Shown: positions 16,191-25,719, counted from the first letter of the stretch. The stretch is DNA of 64,000 bases from Paenibacillus caui (GCF_019904135.1 NZ_JAIOGQ010000005.1:1-64000); one strand, 5' to 3'. The notes: generated by a model from the sequence alone, not told the origin. A program made the numbers and translations.

Positions 16191-16236
16191 AAACAACCAG
16201 TCCAACACTTGGATCGTGTTTGGACTGGTTGTTGTT
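16191..16236. terminator. bidirectional terminator between lactonase gene and aroA
   Basis: Arms acaaccagtccaa and ttggactggttgt form a 13-bp stem with a further inner stem. The sequence is T-rich on one side and A-rich on the other. It serves two converging genes that end at 16169 and 16238. Confidence 0.8.
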
Positions 16237-16237
16237 G

Positions 16238-17323
16238 CTACTTCTGAACGGTTTCTTTCAGGAGCCCGGATTCCCGAATGCCTTTCATCAGCGAGATGAA
16301 CTGCGGGATATCCAGCTGCTGGGCTGCGTCTGACAACGCCGTTTGCGGATCGGGATGAACCTCAACCATGACGCCGTCAGCCCCTGCGGCAAGCGCAGCT
16401 TTGGCGCATGGCAGCAGAATGTCCTTGCGTCCGGTAGAGTGGGTGACGTCCACAAGCACCGGCAGATGGGTTTCCTGCTTAAGAATAGGCACGGCGGAAA
16501 TGTCCAGCGTATTGCGGGTCCATTTCTCATAGGTCCGGATTCCGCGCTCGATCAGCATGAGGCGGGAGTTGCCGCTAACGGCGATATATTCCGCCGCGTG
16601 AATGAACTCTTCCAGCGTAGCGGCGATGCCCCGCTTCAGCAGCACAGGCACCTTGGCCTTGCCGGCCTCTTTCAGAAGCTCGAAATTTTGCATATTGCGG
16701 GCGCCAATCTGGATGATGTCAATATATTCGGCAGCAATATCGATATGGGCCGGGTGGACGATTTCACTGATCGTGGCAAGGCCGAACTCATCGCCAACCT
16801 CTTTGAGCATTTTCAGACCTTCAACACCAAGTCCCTGAAAATCATAAGGCGAGGTTCTCGGCTTAAAAGCGCCGCCGCGCATCACTTTAACGCCCGCTTC
16901 CTTCAATGCGGCTGCAACAGTACGCAGCTGTTCGTATGATTCGACGGAGCAAGGTCCGGCAATCATCACCTGTGCGGTTCCGCCGATTACTGTACCTTTA
17001 ATGTCCAGAACGGTATCGTCAGGCTGTTTGTTGCGGCTGACAAGCAGCTTGGGCTTGTGGTCTTCTTCCTGAAGGTTCAGGGAAGCTTTAAAAATTTCCT
17101 TGAACAGCTGCCGGATTTCCGAATCCTTGAAAGGTCCGGGATTGTGATTGACCAGATCATCAAGCATTTTACGTTCACGAATCGGATCAAATTTGGAAAG
17201 GCCCTGTTTTTCTTTAATTTCACCAATTGACCGGACTACTTCCGCACGAGCGTTCAGCAATCGAAGCAGCTCCATATTGATGTCATCCAGACGATTTCGC
17301 AGCTGTTCCAATGTATCGTTCAT
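16238..17323 (-). CDS. aroA: bifunctional chorismate mutase / DAHP synthase
   Basis: The 361-aa protein fuses an N-terminal AroQ-type chorismate mutase (about 1-85, with [26 protein letters not shown]) to a DAHP synthase (about 100-345, with [27 protein letters not shown] and [13 protein letters not shown]). It condenses PEP and erythrose 4-phosphate at the entry of the shikimate pathway, and the mutase domain serves as the feedback sensor in Bacillus. The name follows B. subtilis AroA (AroG elsewhere), not EPSP synthase. RBS gagggaga lies before the ATG. A T-box leader controls it. Confidence 0.95.
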   Translation of the reverse strand: MNDTLEQLRNRLDDINMELLRLLNARAEVVRSIGEIKEKQGLSKFDPIRERKMLDDLVNHNPGPFKDSEIRQLFKEIFKASLNLQEEDHKPKLLVSRNKQPDDTVLDIKGTVIGGTAQVMIAGPCSVESYEQLRTVAAALKEAGVKVMRGGAFKPRTSPYDFQGLGVEGLKMLKEVGDEFGLATISEIVHPAHIDIAAEYIDIIQIGARNMQNFELLKEAGKAKVPVLLKRGIAATLEEFIHAAEYIAVSGNSRLMLIERGIRTYEKWTRNTLDISAVPILKQETHLPVLVDVTHSTGRKDILLPCAKAALAAGADGVMVEVHPDPQTALSDAAQQLDIPQFISLMKGIRESGLLKETVQK

Positions 17324-17361
17324 CTTTGAATCTCTCCCTCATAAAAATTTTGCGGTAAAAA

Positions 17362-17640
17362 TAAAAAAAGCCGTCCCCCAAGGGACGGCCGACAGGCCGT
17401 GGTACCACCCTTGTTGGACAACTTGATCAAGTTTCCCGCTCATGCCGCGGATAACGGTGCGAAGCCGGACTTTCCTAATGAGGCCTTATAGGCCCGTTCA
17501 GAAGTCTACTCGGGAGTGAATTTCCTGCAGCGCATTTCCTCAGCGAGCTCTCAATCTTCGGCTCCACTGTCCCTGTAAGGAAGCTTCTGCGGTACTTGTC
17601 TCCGTCAACGTATTTATCAATTAATCGGATTATAGGACGA
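17362..17640 (-). promoter_or_regulatory. T-box leader of aroA, specifier probably UUC (Phe)
   Basis: On the minus strand the hallmark T-box agggtggtaccacgg lies near 17412-17398. It is followed by a terminator (ggccgtccc..gggacggc plus seven T) near 17391-17362. TGGT in the T-box is complementary to an ACCA tRNA end. Stem I contains the AGTA bulge near its base (about 17597-17594). On the opposite side, ggaaaTTCActcc puts the triplet TTC (17520-17518) in the specifier position, immediately above a ctcc/ggag helix. This suggests sensing of uncharged tRNA-Phe. The 5' boundary is estimated. Confidence 0.9.
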
Positions 17641-17831
17641 TCATTTGGACGATGCAAGTTCACTCTGGACCGTTGCATTACGTTAAAGCGCTTATGTGAG
17701 GGGCGGAATGCTTCGGAGCTTGGTACGATTTTGAAGCAGATATTTTTTTCGAAAAAAGTTGAGACCATTTTCTTTTTATAACGTAAAATACTTTAAGTAG
17801 ATATTTCGATGTTTAAAGGAGCAAACAAGGT

Positions 17832-18914
17832 ATGACATTTAAACAGTTTTTTTACTTGCCTGGCATAAGGCGAGTCATCGCTTTATTATTCGTCCTGTTT
17901 ATCCTATACATATCCAGGAGCATGCTCAACCTTATTCTGATTACGTTTATCCTGACTTATCTGGTGAACCGTCTTCATGGCTTTATCCTAAAAAAAAGCA
18001 GCAAGCTGATCAAATTGAGCCGTCCTTTGGTGGTTGTGATCATATATGCTGTCTTGATTTTGCTTCTCGCCACCGGAATTTATAAATATTTGCCCCTGTT
18101 TATTTCTGAGCTAAGCGATCTGGTGAACCAGGTGATTTCTTTTTACAACAAGCCGCCTTTAGATCTGCCGGACAATGTGATCGTCAACTACTTGATGGAA
18201 TCGCTTGAAAAAATTGACCTGGCCAGTTACATTTCCGACGGATTCAACTTTTTGTACCATACGCTTACAGACATCGGAAAGCTGAGCCTGAATTTGTTTA
18301 TCGCCATTATTTTGAGCCTGTTCTTCATGCTGGAGAAGGAGAAGGTGACCCGTTTCACCGCGAATTTCAGAAACAGCAAGGCGTCATACCTGTTTGAAGA
18401 GCTTGAATATTTCGGCAAAAAGTTCGTTCATTCTTTTGGAAAAGTGATCGAAGTGCAGTTTCTGATTGCGCTCGTAAACGCCGTCCTTTCCAGCTTGTTT
18501 CTCTGGATTTTGGGCTTTCCGAATTTATTTGCGCTCGGAATCATGATCTTTTTGCTGGGACTGATTCCGGTGCTGGGCGTCGTCGTGTCGCTCATTCCGC
18601 TCTGTGCCATTGCCTTTAAGATCGGCGGCATCATCAAAATCGTTTACGTGCTCGTCATGATTGTTGTGCTGCATGCTTTGGAGGCCTATATCCTGAATCC
18701 GAAGTTTATGTCGAACAAGACTCATTTGCCGATCTTCTATACCTTTATGATCTTGATTGTGTTCGAACACTTTTTCGGAGTATGGGGATTAATCGTTGGG
18801 GTTCCGGTGTTTATGTTCTTCCTCGACATTCTGGATGTTCCGATTGCCGTTAGCTCCTCTCCGCCGGCAAAGGAGAACCCGCCGAAGGACGACGGATCCG
18901 GCACGAAAGAGTGA
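17832..18914 (+). CDS. AI-2E family (PF01594-type) membrane permease
   Basis: This 360-aa polytopic protein has about eight hydrophobic segments. It carries the hallmark C-terminal region with GLIPVLGVVVSLIPLCAIAF and VVLHALEAYILNPKFMSNKTHLPIF. The family name comes from TqsA, an AI-2 exporter, but many members are Na+/H+ antiporters or have unknown substrates, and Bacillus YtvI/YdbI types fall here. The C-terminus ends in a charged, proline-rich tail. RBS aaaggag is at 17816-17822 before ATG 17832. Monocistronic. Confidence 0.88.
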   Translation: MTFKQFFYLPGIRRVIALLFVLFILYISRSMLNLILITFILTYLVNRLHGFILKKSSKLIKLSRPLVVVIIYAVLILLLATGIYKYLPLFISELSDLVNQVISFYNKPPLDLPDNVIVNYLMESLEKIDLASYISDGFNFLYHTLTDIGKLSLNLFIAIILSLFFMLEKEKVTRFTANFRNSKASYLFEELEYFGKKFVHSFGKVIEVQFLIALVNAVLSSLFLWILGFPNLFALGIMIFLLGLIPVLGVVVSLIPLCAIAFKIGGIIKIVYVLVMIVVLHALEAYILNPKFMSNKTHLPIFYTFMILIVFEHFFGVWGLIVGVPVFMFFLDILDVPIAVSSSPPAKENPPKDDGSGTKE

Positions 18915-18939
18915 CCTTCAATCTGAACGGTACTTTTAC

Positions 18940-18969
18940 GGCTGTCCCGTACCAGGGGATGGCCTTTTT
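18940..18969 (+). terminator. intrinsic terminator of the AI-2E permease gene
   Basis: A 9-bp stem (ggctgtccc / gggatggcc, with G-T pairs) around a 7-nt loop is followed by five T. It starts 25 bp after the stop codon. Confidence 0.75.
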
Positions 18970-18987
18970 AATTCGAAGAAGGGACAA

Positions 18988-19022
18988 ACAAAAGCTGCCG
19001 CCAATCATGAATATCAGCGGCA
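18988..19022 (-). terminator. probable terminator of the minus-strand secreted-protein gene
   Basis: On the minus strand gtgccgc and gcggcagc pair around an AT-rich loop, followed by ttttgtttg. It lies 23 bp beyond the end of the gene at 19045. Confidence 0.5.
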
Positions 19023-19044
19023 CTCTTATTTGTTTGTTAACCCG

Positions 19045-19584
19045 TTATTTTATAAACAGGGCTTCATGCTGGCGAAAGATTCCGTTTGGAACCCCCGTTT
19101 TGGCGTCAGGCTTCTCGGAATGATTAGCCCAATTGCGGTGAATCGCCTCTTTGAGCCTGAGAGGCAGTGAAGCTTTAATACGGCTTGCATGTTCGGCATC
19201 GAGCTTGCCGTTCTGAACGGCCGTATCAATCTTTTTCGAGGCGGCATCGGTCAGCTTGGCTATATATTCACTCTCGGACCAGCCTTTCTTTTCCTGGACG
19301 ATCTGGAGAAGTGTACGTCCCGCCCTGAGCTGGGTGATCAGGTCTTCCTTATCCATGCCGATCAGTTCTGCTGTCGTTTTGACAGCATGGCCGCCAAAGA
19401 AATGTCCGCGCGGATGACGCTTGAAATGGCCGTCATGGGACGGCTTGGGGCTGTCTTCCCGTACATCGGCCGCCAAGCTTTGTGTCCCTTCGCCGTGAGT
19501 GGGAAGCGGGCCGGAGAACAGGGAACAGCAGAAGATGAAACCCAGAGTTCCTGCGGCTATGCTGCTTTTTTTCAATGCACTCAT
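19045..19584 (-). CDS. secreted protein of unknown function
   Basis: The 179-aa product has a clear signal peptide (MSALKKSSIAAGTLGFIFCC followed by a small-residue region). A His/Lys-rich stretch near residues 50-66 (DGHFKRHPRGHFFGGH) could bind metal. The rest is helical and charged, with a block AELIGMDKEDLITQLRAGRTLLQIVQEKKGW of a kind found in small secreted Bacillus and Paenibacillus proteins. RBS aaaggtgg precedes the ATG. No domain with known function is recognised. Confidence 0.7.
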   Translation of the reverse strand: MSALKKSSIAAGTLGFIFCCSLFSGPLPTHGEGTQSLAADVREDSPKPSHDGHFKRHPRGHFFGGHAVKTTAELIGMDKEDLITQLRAGRTLLQIVQEKKGWSESEYIAKLTDAASKKIDTAVQNGKLDAEHASRIKASLPLRLKEAIHRNWANHSEKPDAKTGVPNGIFRQHEALFIK

Positions 19585-19788
19585 GGATTTTTCCCACCTT
19601 TTTTTCTAAAAATTTTGCGTTTCCTGTACTAGTGTTGACAAAATTCGGGTTTGTTACCTAAGGGAAAGCTTAAAATTTGATAAATTTTGTCTTGAATGTT
19701 CAAGCCGGTTTATATTTATCCATTAGGGTAAAATATGGTTAATTGTTAGACATAGCATCTTTATCGATTTCAGGCAGGAGGGGTTTCT

Positions 19789-20814
19789 TTGACTTTGACT
19801 TTTGGCGCCAGAATGTTAAAAACAGGCCTAGCGGTAACACTGGCCTTGTATGCATCCCTTTGGCTCCAAATGGGTTCGCCGGTTATTGCGGCCGTTGCCG
19901 CCATTTTTGCCATGCAGCCCTCCATTTACCGTTCCTGGAGGCATCTGCTGGACCAGCTCCAGACCATTACGCTGGGAGCGGTGCTGGCCATGCTTGCAGG
20001 TCTTGTCTTCCCGAAAGAGCCGTTTGCCGTGGGAATTGTATGCATTCTGGTCATCATGATTTGCATAAAGCTCAAAATGGGGGATACGATAGGCCTTACT
20101 CTGGTTACCGTTGTCGCTGTCATGGAGGCGTCGGGGCAATGGGAGTTTGCCGTAAACCGGTTTGTCCTGAGCTTGATAGGCATTTTATCGGCATTCGTTA
20201 TCAATATATTGGTATTCCCGCCCAAGCCGAGAGTACAGTTTGTTGAGCAGGTCCGCAGTACCTTTGACCGTTTATCCTTGCTGCTGAGAACAGCTATATC
20301 CGATGAAATGAAAGAATCGATATTCCGGGATGAACAACGCTCGCTTGAGAACAACATCAATTCAATCGGCGATAAATACAAGCTGATGGAAGAAGAGCAG
20401 AAGAAATTGAAGGCGCCGAAATTCAGCGGCATCCGGCAGCTCGTCGTGTACAAGCAAATGCTGAATACGCTGCGGAAAGGGTATGAAGTGCTTGAGGCGA
20501 TTGAGGAGCATTATTTTCAGGCTTCCCGTTCTCCGGAACTAAATCTGATTTTCGATCAGCATTTGGAGAAAATGATCAAGTATCATGAACATATCATCCT
20601 GAAATATGAGCAAAAGCTGAAGCCGGGGGCGGTGGATGCGGAAACGATTAAGGAGGAGAATGACAAGTTTCTGAAGCATATGCTGGATCGCTACAAGGAT
20701 CATGAGGACGGGGCGCTTCGCCTTTCTATCGTGTCGGCTGTCATGTATGATTACGGGCATCAGCTGGACCGCCTGAACCGGCTTACCGGCCACTCTTCCG
20801 AGCTTGCCGAATAA
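19789..20814 (+). CDS. aromatic acid exporter (ArAE) family membrane protein
   Basis: This 341-aa protein has an N-terminal membrane block with about four or five helices (residues 8-145) and a C-terminal cytoplasmic helical domain of nearly 190 residues (coiled-coil-like LENNINSIGDKYKLMEEEQKKLK). This is the layout of the aromatic-acid exporter/FUSC-like family in Firmicutes (YqjA, YgaE types). The start is TTG 19789 with aggagggg 6 bp upstream. Substrate unknown. It is followed by a perfect terminator. Confidence 0.85.
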   Translation: MTLTFGARMLKTGLAVTLALYASLWLQMGSPVIAAVAAIFAMQPSIYRSWRHLLDQLQTITLGAVLAMLAGLVFPKEPFAVGIVCILVIMICIKLKMGDTIGLTLVTVVAVMEASGQWEFAVNRFVLSLIGILSAFVINILVFPPKPRVQFVEQVRSTFDRLSLLLRTAISDEMKESIFRDEQRSLENNINSIGDKYKLMEEEQKKLKAPKFSGIRQLVVYKQMLNTLRKGYEVLEAIEEHYFQASRSPELNLIFDQHLEKMIKYHEHIILKYEQKLKPGAVDAETIKEENDKFLKHMLDRYKDHEDGALRLSIVSAVMYDYGHQLDRLNRLTGHSSELAE

Positions 20815-20832
20815 CTTATTCCCGGAAAATCT

Positions 20833-20861
20833 AAAAAGTCCCGCCATAATGGCGGGACTTT
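20833..20861 (+). terminator. intrinsic terminator after ArAE exporter gene
   Basis: A perfect 12-bp stem aaagtcccgcca / tggcgggacttt with a 3-nt loop starts 20 bp after the stop. Confidence 0.85.
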
Positions 20862-21030
20862 AATCATCATAACCTATAGAAAGAATGGAATTGATAAAAG
20901 AGCCGTAAACTGGTAAAATAGAAAACGGACTGACAAATTATATTATAGGCGCACAAATTTCTAAATTAATTTTAGCACAAGTAATATCATTTGTCAACAG
21001 GTTTATTCATAAAAGGGGAGTTGAGTTCAT

Positions 21031-23418
21031 TTGAGCAAATCCGAACAATCCTGGCAGGAAGAACAGAACCGGGTTGATTATGTCACCAGTGTCATTGACA
21101 AACGGATAACAACACTTGAACGGGAAGTCGGCAGCGTCCGTTCCGACGTTGTCGAGATGCGGAGGGATTTCTGGGAGGATGTGACGATTAACTTCAGCGA
21201 AGCCGATGATGTCGGCGAAACATCCACAAGCTTGCGGCAGCAGTCGGAAGTGCTGTCCGAGCGCGAAAGAAGCCACAAGCATTCTTATGCGGCGCTCTCG
21301 AAAATGAAGCGGCTGCATCAGTCACCTTATTTTGGAAGGATTGATTTCGCCGAGAATGGAGAGCCTGCGGAACAAATTTATTTGGGGATCGCTTCCCTTC
21401 TGGATCGGAATGAGGAGACATTCCTCGTATACGACTGGCGGGCGCCGATATCGAACTTGTATTATGACAGCACGCCCGGTCCGGCTTCTTACAAAACGCC
21501 TGTTGGACTAATCGAAGGGGAAATGCTGCTCAAGCGGCAGTATGTCATTCGGGACGGTCAAATCAAGCTGATGTTTGATACGGGGGTAACCATTGGCGAC
21601 GAACTGCTTCAAGAGGTGCTGGGCAGAAGCTCGGACGCGCAAATGAAGAGCATTGTAGCCACGATTCAAAAAGAGCAGAACCGGATTATCCGGAACGACC
21701 GCAGCCGGATGCTGATCGTGCAAGGGGCGGCGGGAAGCGGCAAAACATCAGCCGCACTGCAAAGAGTTGCTTACCTGTTGTATAAATACCGCGAGCATCT
21801 GCAGGCCGATCAGGTGATTTTGTTCTCCCCGAATCCGATGTTCAACAGCTATGTTTCAACGGTACTGCCCGAGCTGGGCGAGGAAAATATGCGGCAGACG
21901 ACCTTCCAGGAATATCTGGAGCACAGGCTTGGACGCGAGTTTCAGCTGGAGGACCCGTTTTCCCAAATGGAATACGTGCTTTCCAGCAGCGGCGAGCCCG
22001 GCTATGAATCGCGAATCGAGGGGATCCGCTATAAAACTTCAACCCGGTATTTGCAGGCTTTGATACGCTACCGAGAAATGCTGGAACGAAGTGACATGCT
22101 GTTCAAACCGCTGCGGTTCCAGGGGAAGGAAATCATCGGACAAGAAGCGATTCGGCAGCGCTTCTATGATTATGATCCGTCGATTACCCTTGCCAACCGC
22201 TGCGACCTGCTGAGGGAATGGCTGCTAAAAGAGCTGGCCGATTTCAGCAAACATGAGGTGAACGAGCCCTGGGTCGAGGAGCAAATGCAACTGCTCGATG
22301 TCGAGGACTACCAAATTGCCTATCAGCGCATGCGCCGGCAGAACCGCAAGAAAGGGCGGGAATTCAGCGACTATGAGGACGAAAAGCTGATTTTGGCCAA
22401 AATGGTGGTCAGCGATCGCCTCAAGCCTTTGCGCAGATGGGTAAAATCGCTTCGCTTTGTCGATGTCAAAGGCTTGTACGGTCAATTGTTCGCGAACAAG
22501 GAGCTGATGCTGGAAGCAAGCTCGGGAGAGCTTCCTGAGCATTGGGACGAGATTTGCCGGTTTACGCTGGACAGTCTGCAGAAAGGTGAGCTTGCTTACG
22601 AAGATTCGACCCCTTTTCTGTATTTAAAGGAGCAGCTTCTGGGCTTCAGATCGAACGGCAATATCCGTCATGTCTTTATTGACGAGGCTCAGGATTACTC
22701 GCCGTTTCAATTGTTCTTTCTGAAAAGATTGTTTCCGCGAGCCCGCATGACTGCGCTTGGCGATTTAAACCAAGCTATTTATGCCCATGCTTCGATTCTG
22801 CAGCAGACCTCGTCGTTGTCGGAATTATACGGAAGGGAAGAAACCGAACAAATTACGTTGACCCAAAGCTACCGCTCCACCCGGCAAATTGTGGATTTTA
22901 CCCGGCAGATGATTGAAGGCGGCCAGCAGATCGTGCCGTTTAACCGGGATGGAGATATGCCGGAAGTTCGGATCGCCGCAAGCCGGAGCGAGCTTCTTGA
23001 AGCCATTTCCGCGGATCTTGCCGACCTTAAGGCGCAGCAGTATGAAACGATCGCCGTCATCTGCAAAACGGCGGAGGAGAGCCGGAACGCATACGAAGCG
23101 CTGAAAGAAAGCCATGATCTCAAACTGATAAAAAAGACCACATTGTCTTTTGAAAAGGGAGTGCACGTTATTCCTTCCTACCTGGCTAAAGGCGTGGAGT
23201 TTGACGCTGTTCTGATCTATGATGGCTCTAAGCAACGCTATCACCGTGAAGCGGAACGAAAGCTGTTTTATACGGCGTGTACGAGAGCGATGCATTTGCT
23301 GCATATTTATAGTCAAGGCGATCCATCTCCTTTCATAACGGGTACAGAAGCTGGATCGTACCGGAAAATTACCGTATTAGGACCCATTTTGAACAAGCGG
23401 GGGGCGGCAAAATACTGA
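21031..23418 (+). CDS. helD: RNA polymerase recycling motor ATPase HelD
   Basis: The 795-aa protein has the HelD layout. An N-terminal coiled-coil arm (about 1-95) is inserted in the RNAP secondary channel, followed by superfamily-1 helicase-like domains. Walker A is VQGAAGSGKTSAALQRVAYL (about 232-250); motif II is FIDEAQDYSP (about 547-556); later motifs include GDLNQAIYAH and TQSYRSTRQI. HelD removes stalled RNA polymerase from DNA or nucleic acid and cooperates with delta. The start is TTG 21031 with aaggggag about 12 bp upstream, a long spacing. The upstream 100 bp is AT-rich. Confidence 0.92.
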   Translation: MSKSEQSWQEEQNRVDYVTSVIDKRITTLEREVGSVRSDVVEMRRDFWEDVTINFSEADDVGETSTSLRQQSEVLSERERSHKHSYAALSKMKRLHQSPYFGRIDFAENGEPAEQIYLGIASLLDRNEETFLVYDWRAPISNLYYDSTPGPASYKTPVGLIEGEMLLKRQYVIRDGQIKLMFDTGVTIGDELLQEVLGRSSDAQMKSIVATIQKEQNRIIRNDRSRMLIVQGAAGSGKTSAALQRVAYLLYKYREHLQADQVILFSPNPMFNSYVSTVLPELGEENMRQTTFQEYLEHRLGREFQLEDPFSQMEYVLSSSGEPGYESRIEGIRYKTSTRYLQALIRYREMLERSDMLFKPLRFQGKEIIGQEAIRQRFYDYDPSITLANRCDLLREWLLKELADFSKHEVNEPWVEEQMQLLDVEDYQIAYQRMRRQNRKKGREFSDYEDEKLILAKMVVSDRLKPLRRWVKSLRFVDVKGLYGQLFANKELMLEASSGELPEHWDEICRFTLDSLQKGELAYEDSTPFLYLKEQLLGFRSNGNIRHVFIDEAQDYSPFQLFFLKRLFPRARMTALGDLNQAIYAHASILQQTSSLSELYGREETEQITLTQSYRSTRQIVDFTRQMIEGGQQIVPFNRDGDMPEVRIAASRSELLEAISADLADLKAQQYETIAVICKTAEESRNAYEALKESHDLKLIKKTTLSFEKGVHVIPSYLAKGVEFDAVLIYDGSKQRYHREAERKLFYTACTRAMHLLHIYSQGDPSPFITGTEAGSYRKITVLGPILNKRGAAKY

Positions 23419-23457
23419 GCCTATCTACGCCCTGTTCGGATAGGCGTATGCAACAAG

Positions 23458-23500
23458 AAAACAGCTGTTTTGATCCGGGCGGATTCAGAACAGCTGTTTT
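23458..23500 (+). terminator. intrinsic terminator after helD
   Basis: Arms aaaacagctgtt and aacagctgtttt enclose a smaller hairpin and end in four T. It begins 40 bp after the helD stop codon. Confidence 0.8.
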
Positions 23501-23556
23501 GTCATGCTTTTCGAATTCATTCTGACAAAAGATGTAACATGGTCATAAAAAACAGT

Positions 23557-23584
23557 TTTGCGACCGGTCCGGTTTTGGTATGAT
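23557..23584 (+). promoter_or_regulatory. candidate promoter of rpiA
   Basis: TTTGCG at 23557-23562 and TATGAT at 23579-23584 are 16 bp apart. They lie about 190 bp before rpiA. The -35 is weak, so this is a tentative call. The 23501-23781 stretch contains no other gene. Confidence 0.35.
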
Positions 23585-23781
23585 AGTACAGGCAAGTGAT
23601 CCGGACGCATCATCAAAGCTTGAATAACATCCAAAGCGGATGTTACATATGGCAGCTTCCGGAGGGGGGGTTCAGCACCCATTCCAGCATCATGATCATA
23701 TCATCCAGCGTTCATGCTAAGATGATTATAACAAATGACAGGGGCGCAATAACCGTCCTGAACTTTGATGGAGGTCTAACA

Positions 23782-24456
23782 ATGAAAGGGAAACAAGCGG
23801 CGGGTTACCGCGCTGTTGATTGGGTAGAGGACGGCATGACCATTGGACTCGGGACGGGTTCAACCGCGTACTGGGCTATTCAGCGCATTGGCGAGCGTGT
23901 AAAGGAGGGGCTCAAGATCCGGACGGTGGCCACCTCGAAGGCTTCGGAGAAATTGGCAAGGGAGCTGAATATTCCTTTGTTTTCGGCAGCGGACATACCG
24001 TGGATTGACTTGACCATTGACGGCGCGGACGAGGTCGATCCTCAAATGAACCTGATCAAGGGCGGAGGCGGAGCGCTCTTCAGAGAGAAAATGGTTGCGC
24101 TTCAAAGCGATCGGCTAATTGTCGTGGCCGACGACGCCAAGGAGATATCCGTGCTTGGGACGTTCAAGCTGCCGATTGAAGTGGTTCCTTTTGCCAGTGA
24201 ATGGACTTTTCGGAACCTGCAAAAGCGCTATGATGTCCCGCTTGAATTTCGCCGGCAGGAAGAAGGTATCTACATCACGGATAACGGAAATTATATTATT
24301 GACGCCGCATTTGGTAGAATTGACGATCCAAAAAAGCTTGCTGCCGAGCTTAAGTCAATAACGGGAGTGGTCGATCACGGGTTGTTCGTTGAGATGGCCG
24401 AAACGACGGTAATTGGCCATGAAGACGGCACGGTGTCGATTCGCCATAAGTCCTAA
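23782..24456 (+). CDS. rpiA: ribose-5-phosphate isomerase A
   Basis: This 224-aa enzyme interconverts ribose 5-phosphate and ribulose 5-phosphate in the pentose-phosphate pathway. It shows the family motifs GLGTGSTAYWAIQ (about 22-34), DLTIDGADEVDPQMNLIKGGGGALFREK (catalytic Asp, Glu and Lys) and VDHGLFVEMA near the C-terminus. The frame is open to 23596, but ATG 23782 has ggaggt 8 bp upstream and gives the normal family length. Most Bacillus use RpiB, so RpiA is a Paenibacillus-like trait. Confidence 0.95.
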   Translation: MKGKQAAGYRAVDWVEDGMTIGLGTGSTAYWAIQRIGERVKEGLKIRTVATSKASEKLARELNIPLFSAADIPWIDLTIDGADEVDPQMNLIKGGGGALFREKMVALQSDRLIVVADDAKEISVLGTFKLPIEVVPFASEWTFRNLQKRYDVPLEFRRQEEGIYITDNGNYIIDAAFGRIDDPKKLAAELKSITGVVDHGLFVEMAETTVIGHEDGTVSIRHKS

Positions 24457-24528
24457 AACCGGCCTGTTACCGCTCGGGAGGGTGCGCCCTAAGATGTTTT
24501 GAAATCAAAGTACTCAGGAGGGATTCCA

Positions 24529-24969
24529 TTGCTTATCGATGCAAAACCAAGCCTTACAACTCTTGAAGTTCGTGAACTGCTCCAGTTGGCTGTACATGAA
24601 GATGCAAGTGCTCTTGCTGCCGCCACAGAAATGTATGGCTCCGAGGAAAGCGGTTGTCTGCTCCGCCTATATCAAGAAGAAGGCGAAACGATCGGGCTAA
24701 TCGGGTTCGAGATGAATGCTGCCGGTACGTTGATTATCCGCCATATTAGCGTGTATCCCGAGTTTCGCAATCAAGGATTTGGCCGCGGTTTGATTCTTGA
24801 GGCGCTCATGGAGCAATCTCCCGATACGATTGCGGCAGAAGTGGATGAAGAGGCTGCGGACTTTTATCGGAATATAGGCTTCACTGTAACCAGTGTGGGT
24901 CCGGATCATTCCGGCAACGAGCGGTTCAAGTGCATGTACCATGCCGTGGAAAGCGAAGATGAATACTGA
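24529..24969 (+). CDS. GNAT-family N-acetyltransferase
   Basis: This protein of about 146 aa has the GNAT fold. The acetyl-CoA loop is in ISVYPEFRNQGFGRGLILEAL (about residues 67-87, with the R/Q-x-x-G-x-G pattern) and the later part AADFYRNIGFTVTSVG is motif B. An in-frame TTG at 24499 exists, but aggaggg (24516-24522) is placed for the TTG at 24529. Acceptor substrate unknown. Lies after rpiA and may share its transcript. Confidence 0.87.
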   Translation: MLIDAKPSLTTLEVRELLQLAVHEDASALAAATEMYGSEESGCLLRLYQEEGETIGLIGFEMNAAGTLIIRHISVYPEFRNQGFGRGLILEALMEQSPDTIAAEVDEEAADFYRNIGFTVTSVGPDHSGNERFKCMYHAVESEDEY

Positions 24970-24992
24970 CCCGGCTTGAACATAAATAATGA

Positions 24993-25030
24993 AAATAGAT
25001 CCAGCCCGCAGATACGGGATGGATCTATTT
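24993..25030. terminator. bidirectional terminator
   Basis: Arms aaatagatcca and tggatctattt with an inner cccg/cggg stem lie between the converging GNAT gene (ends 24969) and TPR gene (ends 25045). Confidence 0.8.
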
Positions 25031-25044
25031 GTGTGCAAATACGA

Positions 25045-25719
25045 TTAAAGCGTCAGTCTCTTGAAAAAGCTGCGAAGCGCCCAGCCTCTTTCCTGGCGCT
25101 TTTTGTATTTCGGCAGCAGCCGGTAAACGGTAATGGATTCGGTAAAGGCTGCCCGGGCCTCGTTCTTCTGGCTCAAAGCGTGATACACCGTGCCAAGCAG
25201 ATAATAAGCTTCACTCGAGGAAGATTGGATACGGCGGAACTGCTCGGCGTACTTGATCGCTTTCGCCGAATCTTTGGCCTTGAAGGCGGCAGCCAGCTTC
25301 AGATAGGGCTGCCCGTATTTCACCCGGTCATTCAGCTGCAGCGCCTTTAACATGCGTTGTTCGCCCTCCTGCAGATCCCCCAAACCGATGGCAGCTTCCC
25401 CAAAGTCCGCCCAGAACTCAGCGGAATCCTCGGAGTAAGCCAGCACCTCTTCCAGCAGAGCGGCTGCTTCGCGATATTTTTTGCGTTCCATCAGCAGCCT
25501 TGCCAGCTCCCGCTTGGAAGAAACGTCATGCGGGCTTAAAGAGATTTGCTGTCTTAATCTCGATATGCTGCGCATTCTTTTGAGCGGCTTGCCCAGACTG
25601 GGGAAGATGCCGACAAATCTTCGGTCAAGCGCGTACAGAATAACCAGAAAAATGATAATCGCAAGGAAAGGGTTGCCTACAAGCCACCAAATAAAAGTGA
25701 AAATCAGAATCTTGGTCAT
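25045..25719 (-). CDS. membrane-anchored tetratricopeptide-repeat protein
   Basis: The 224-aa protein begins with one or two hydrophobic helices (residues 4-30), then shows helical TPR-like repeats, for example ERKKYREAAALLEEVLAYSEDSAEFWADFGEAA and LGTVYHALSQKNEARAAF, from about residue 70 to 190. It ends in a basic tail. TPR domains hold protein complexes together; the partner is unknown. RBS ggaggat precedes the ATG. Monocistronic. Confidence 0.82.
   Translation of the reverse strand: MTKILIFTFIWWLVGNPFLAIIIFLVILYALDRRFVGIFPSLGKPLKRMRSISRLRQQISLSPHDVSSKRELARLLMERKKYREAAALLEEVLAYSEDSAEFWADFGEAAIGLGDLQEGEQRMLKALQLNDRVKYGQPYLKLAAAFKAKDSAKAIKYAEQFRRIQSSSSEAYYLLGTVYHALSQKNEARAAFTESITVYRLLPKYKKRQERGWALRSFFKRLTL

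Noticed and set aside
20862-21030. Rifamycin-associated element before helD
   Set aside because: I looked for the GC-rich palindrome that precedes rifampicin-inducible helR genes; the region is AT-rich and has none.
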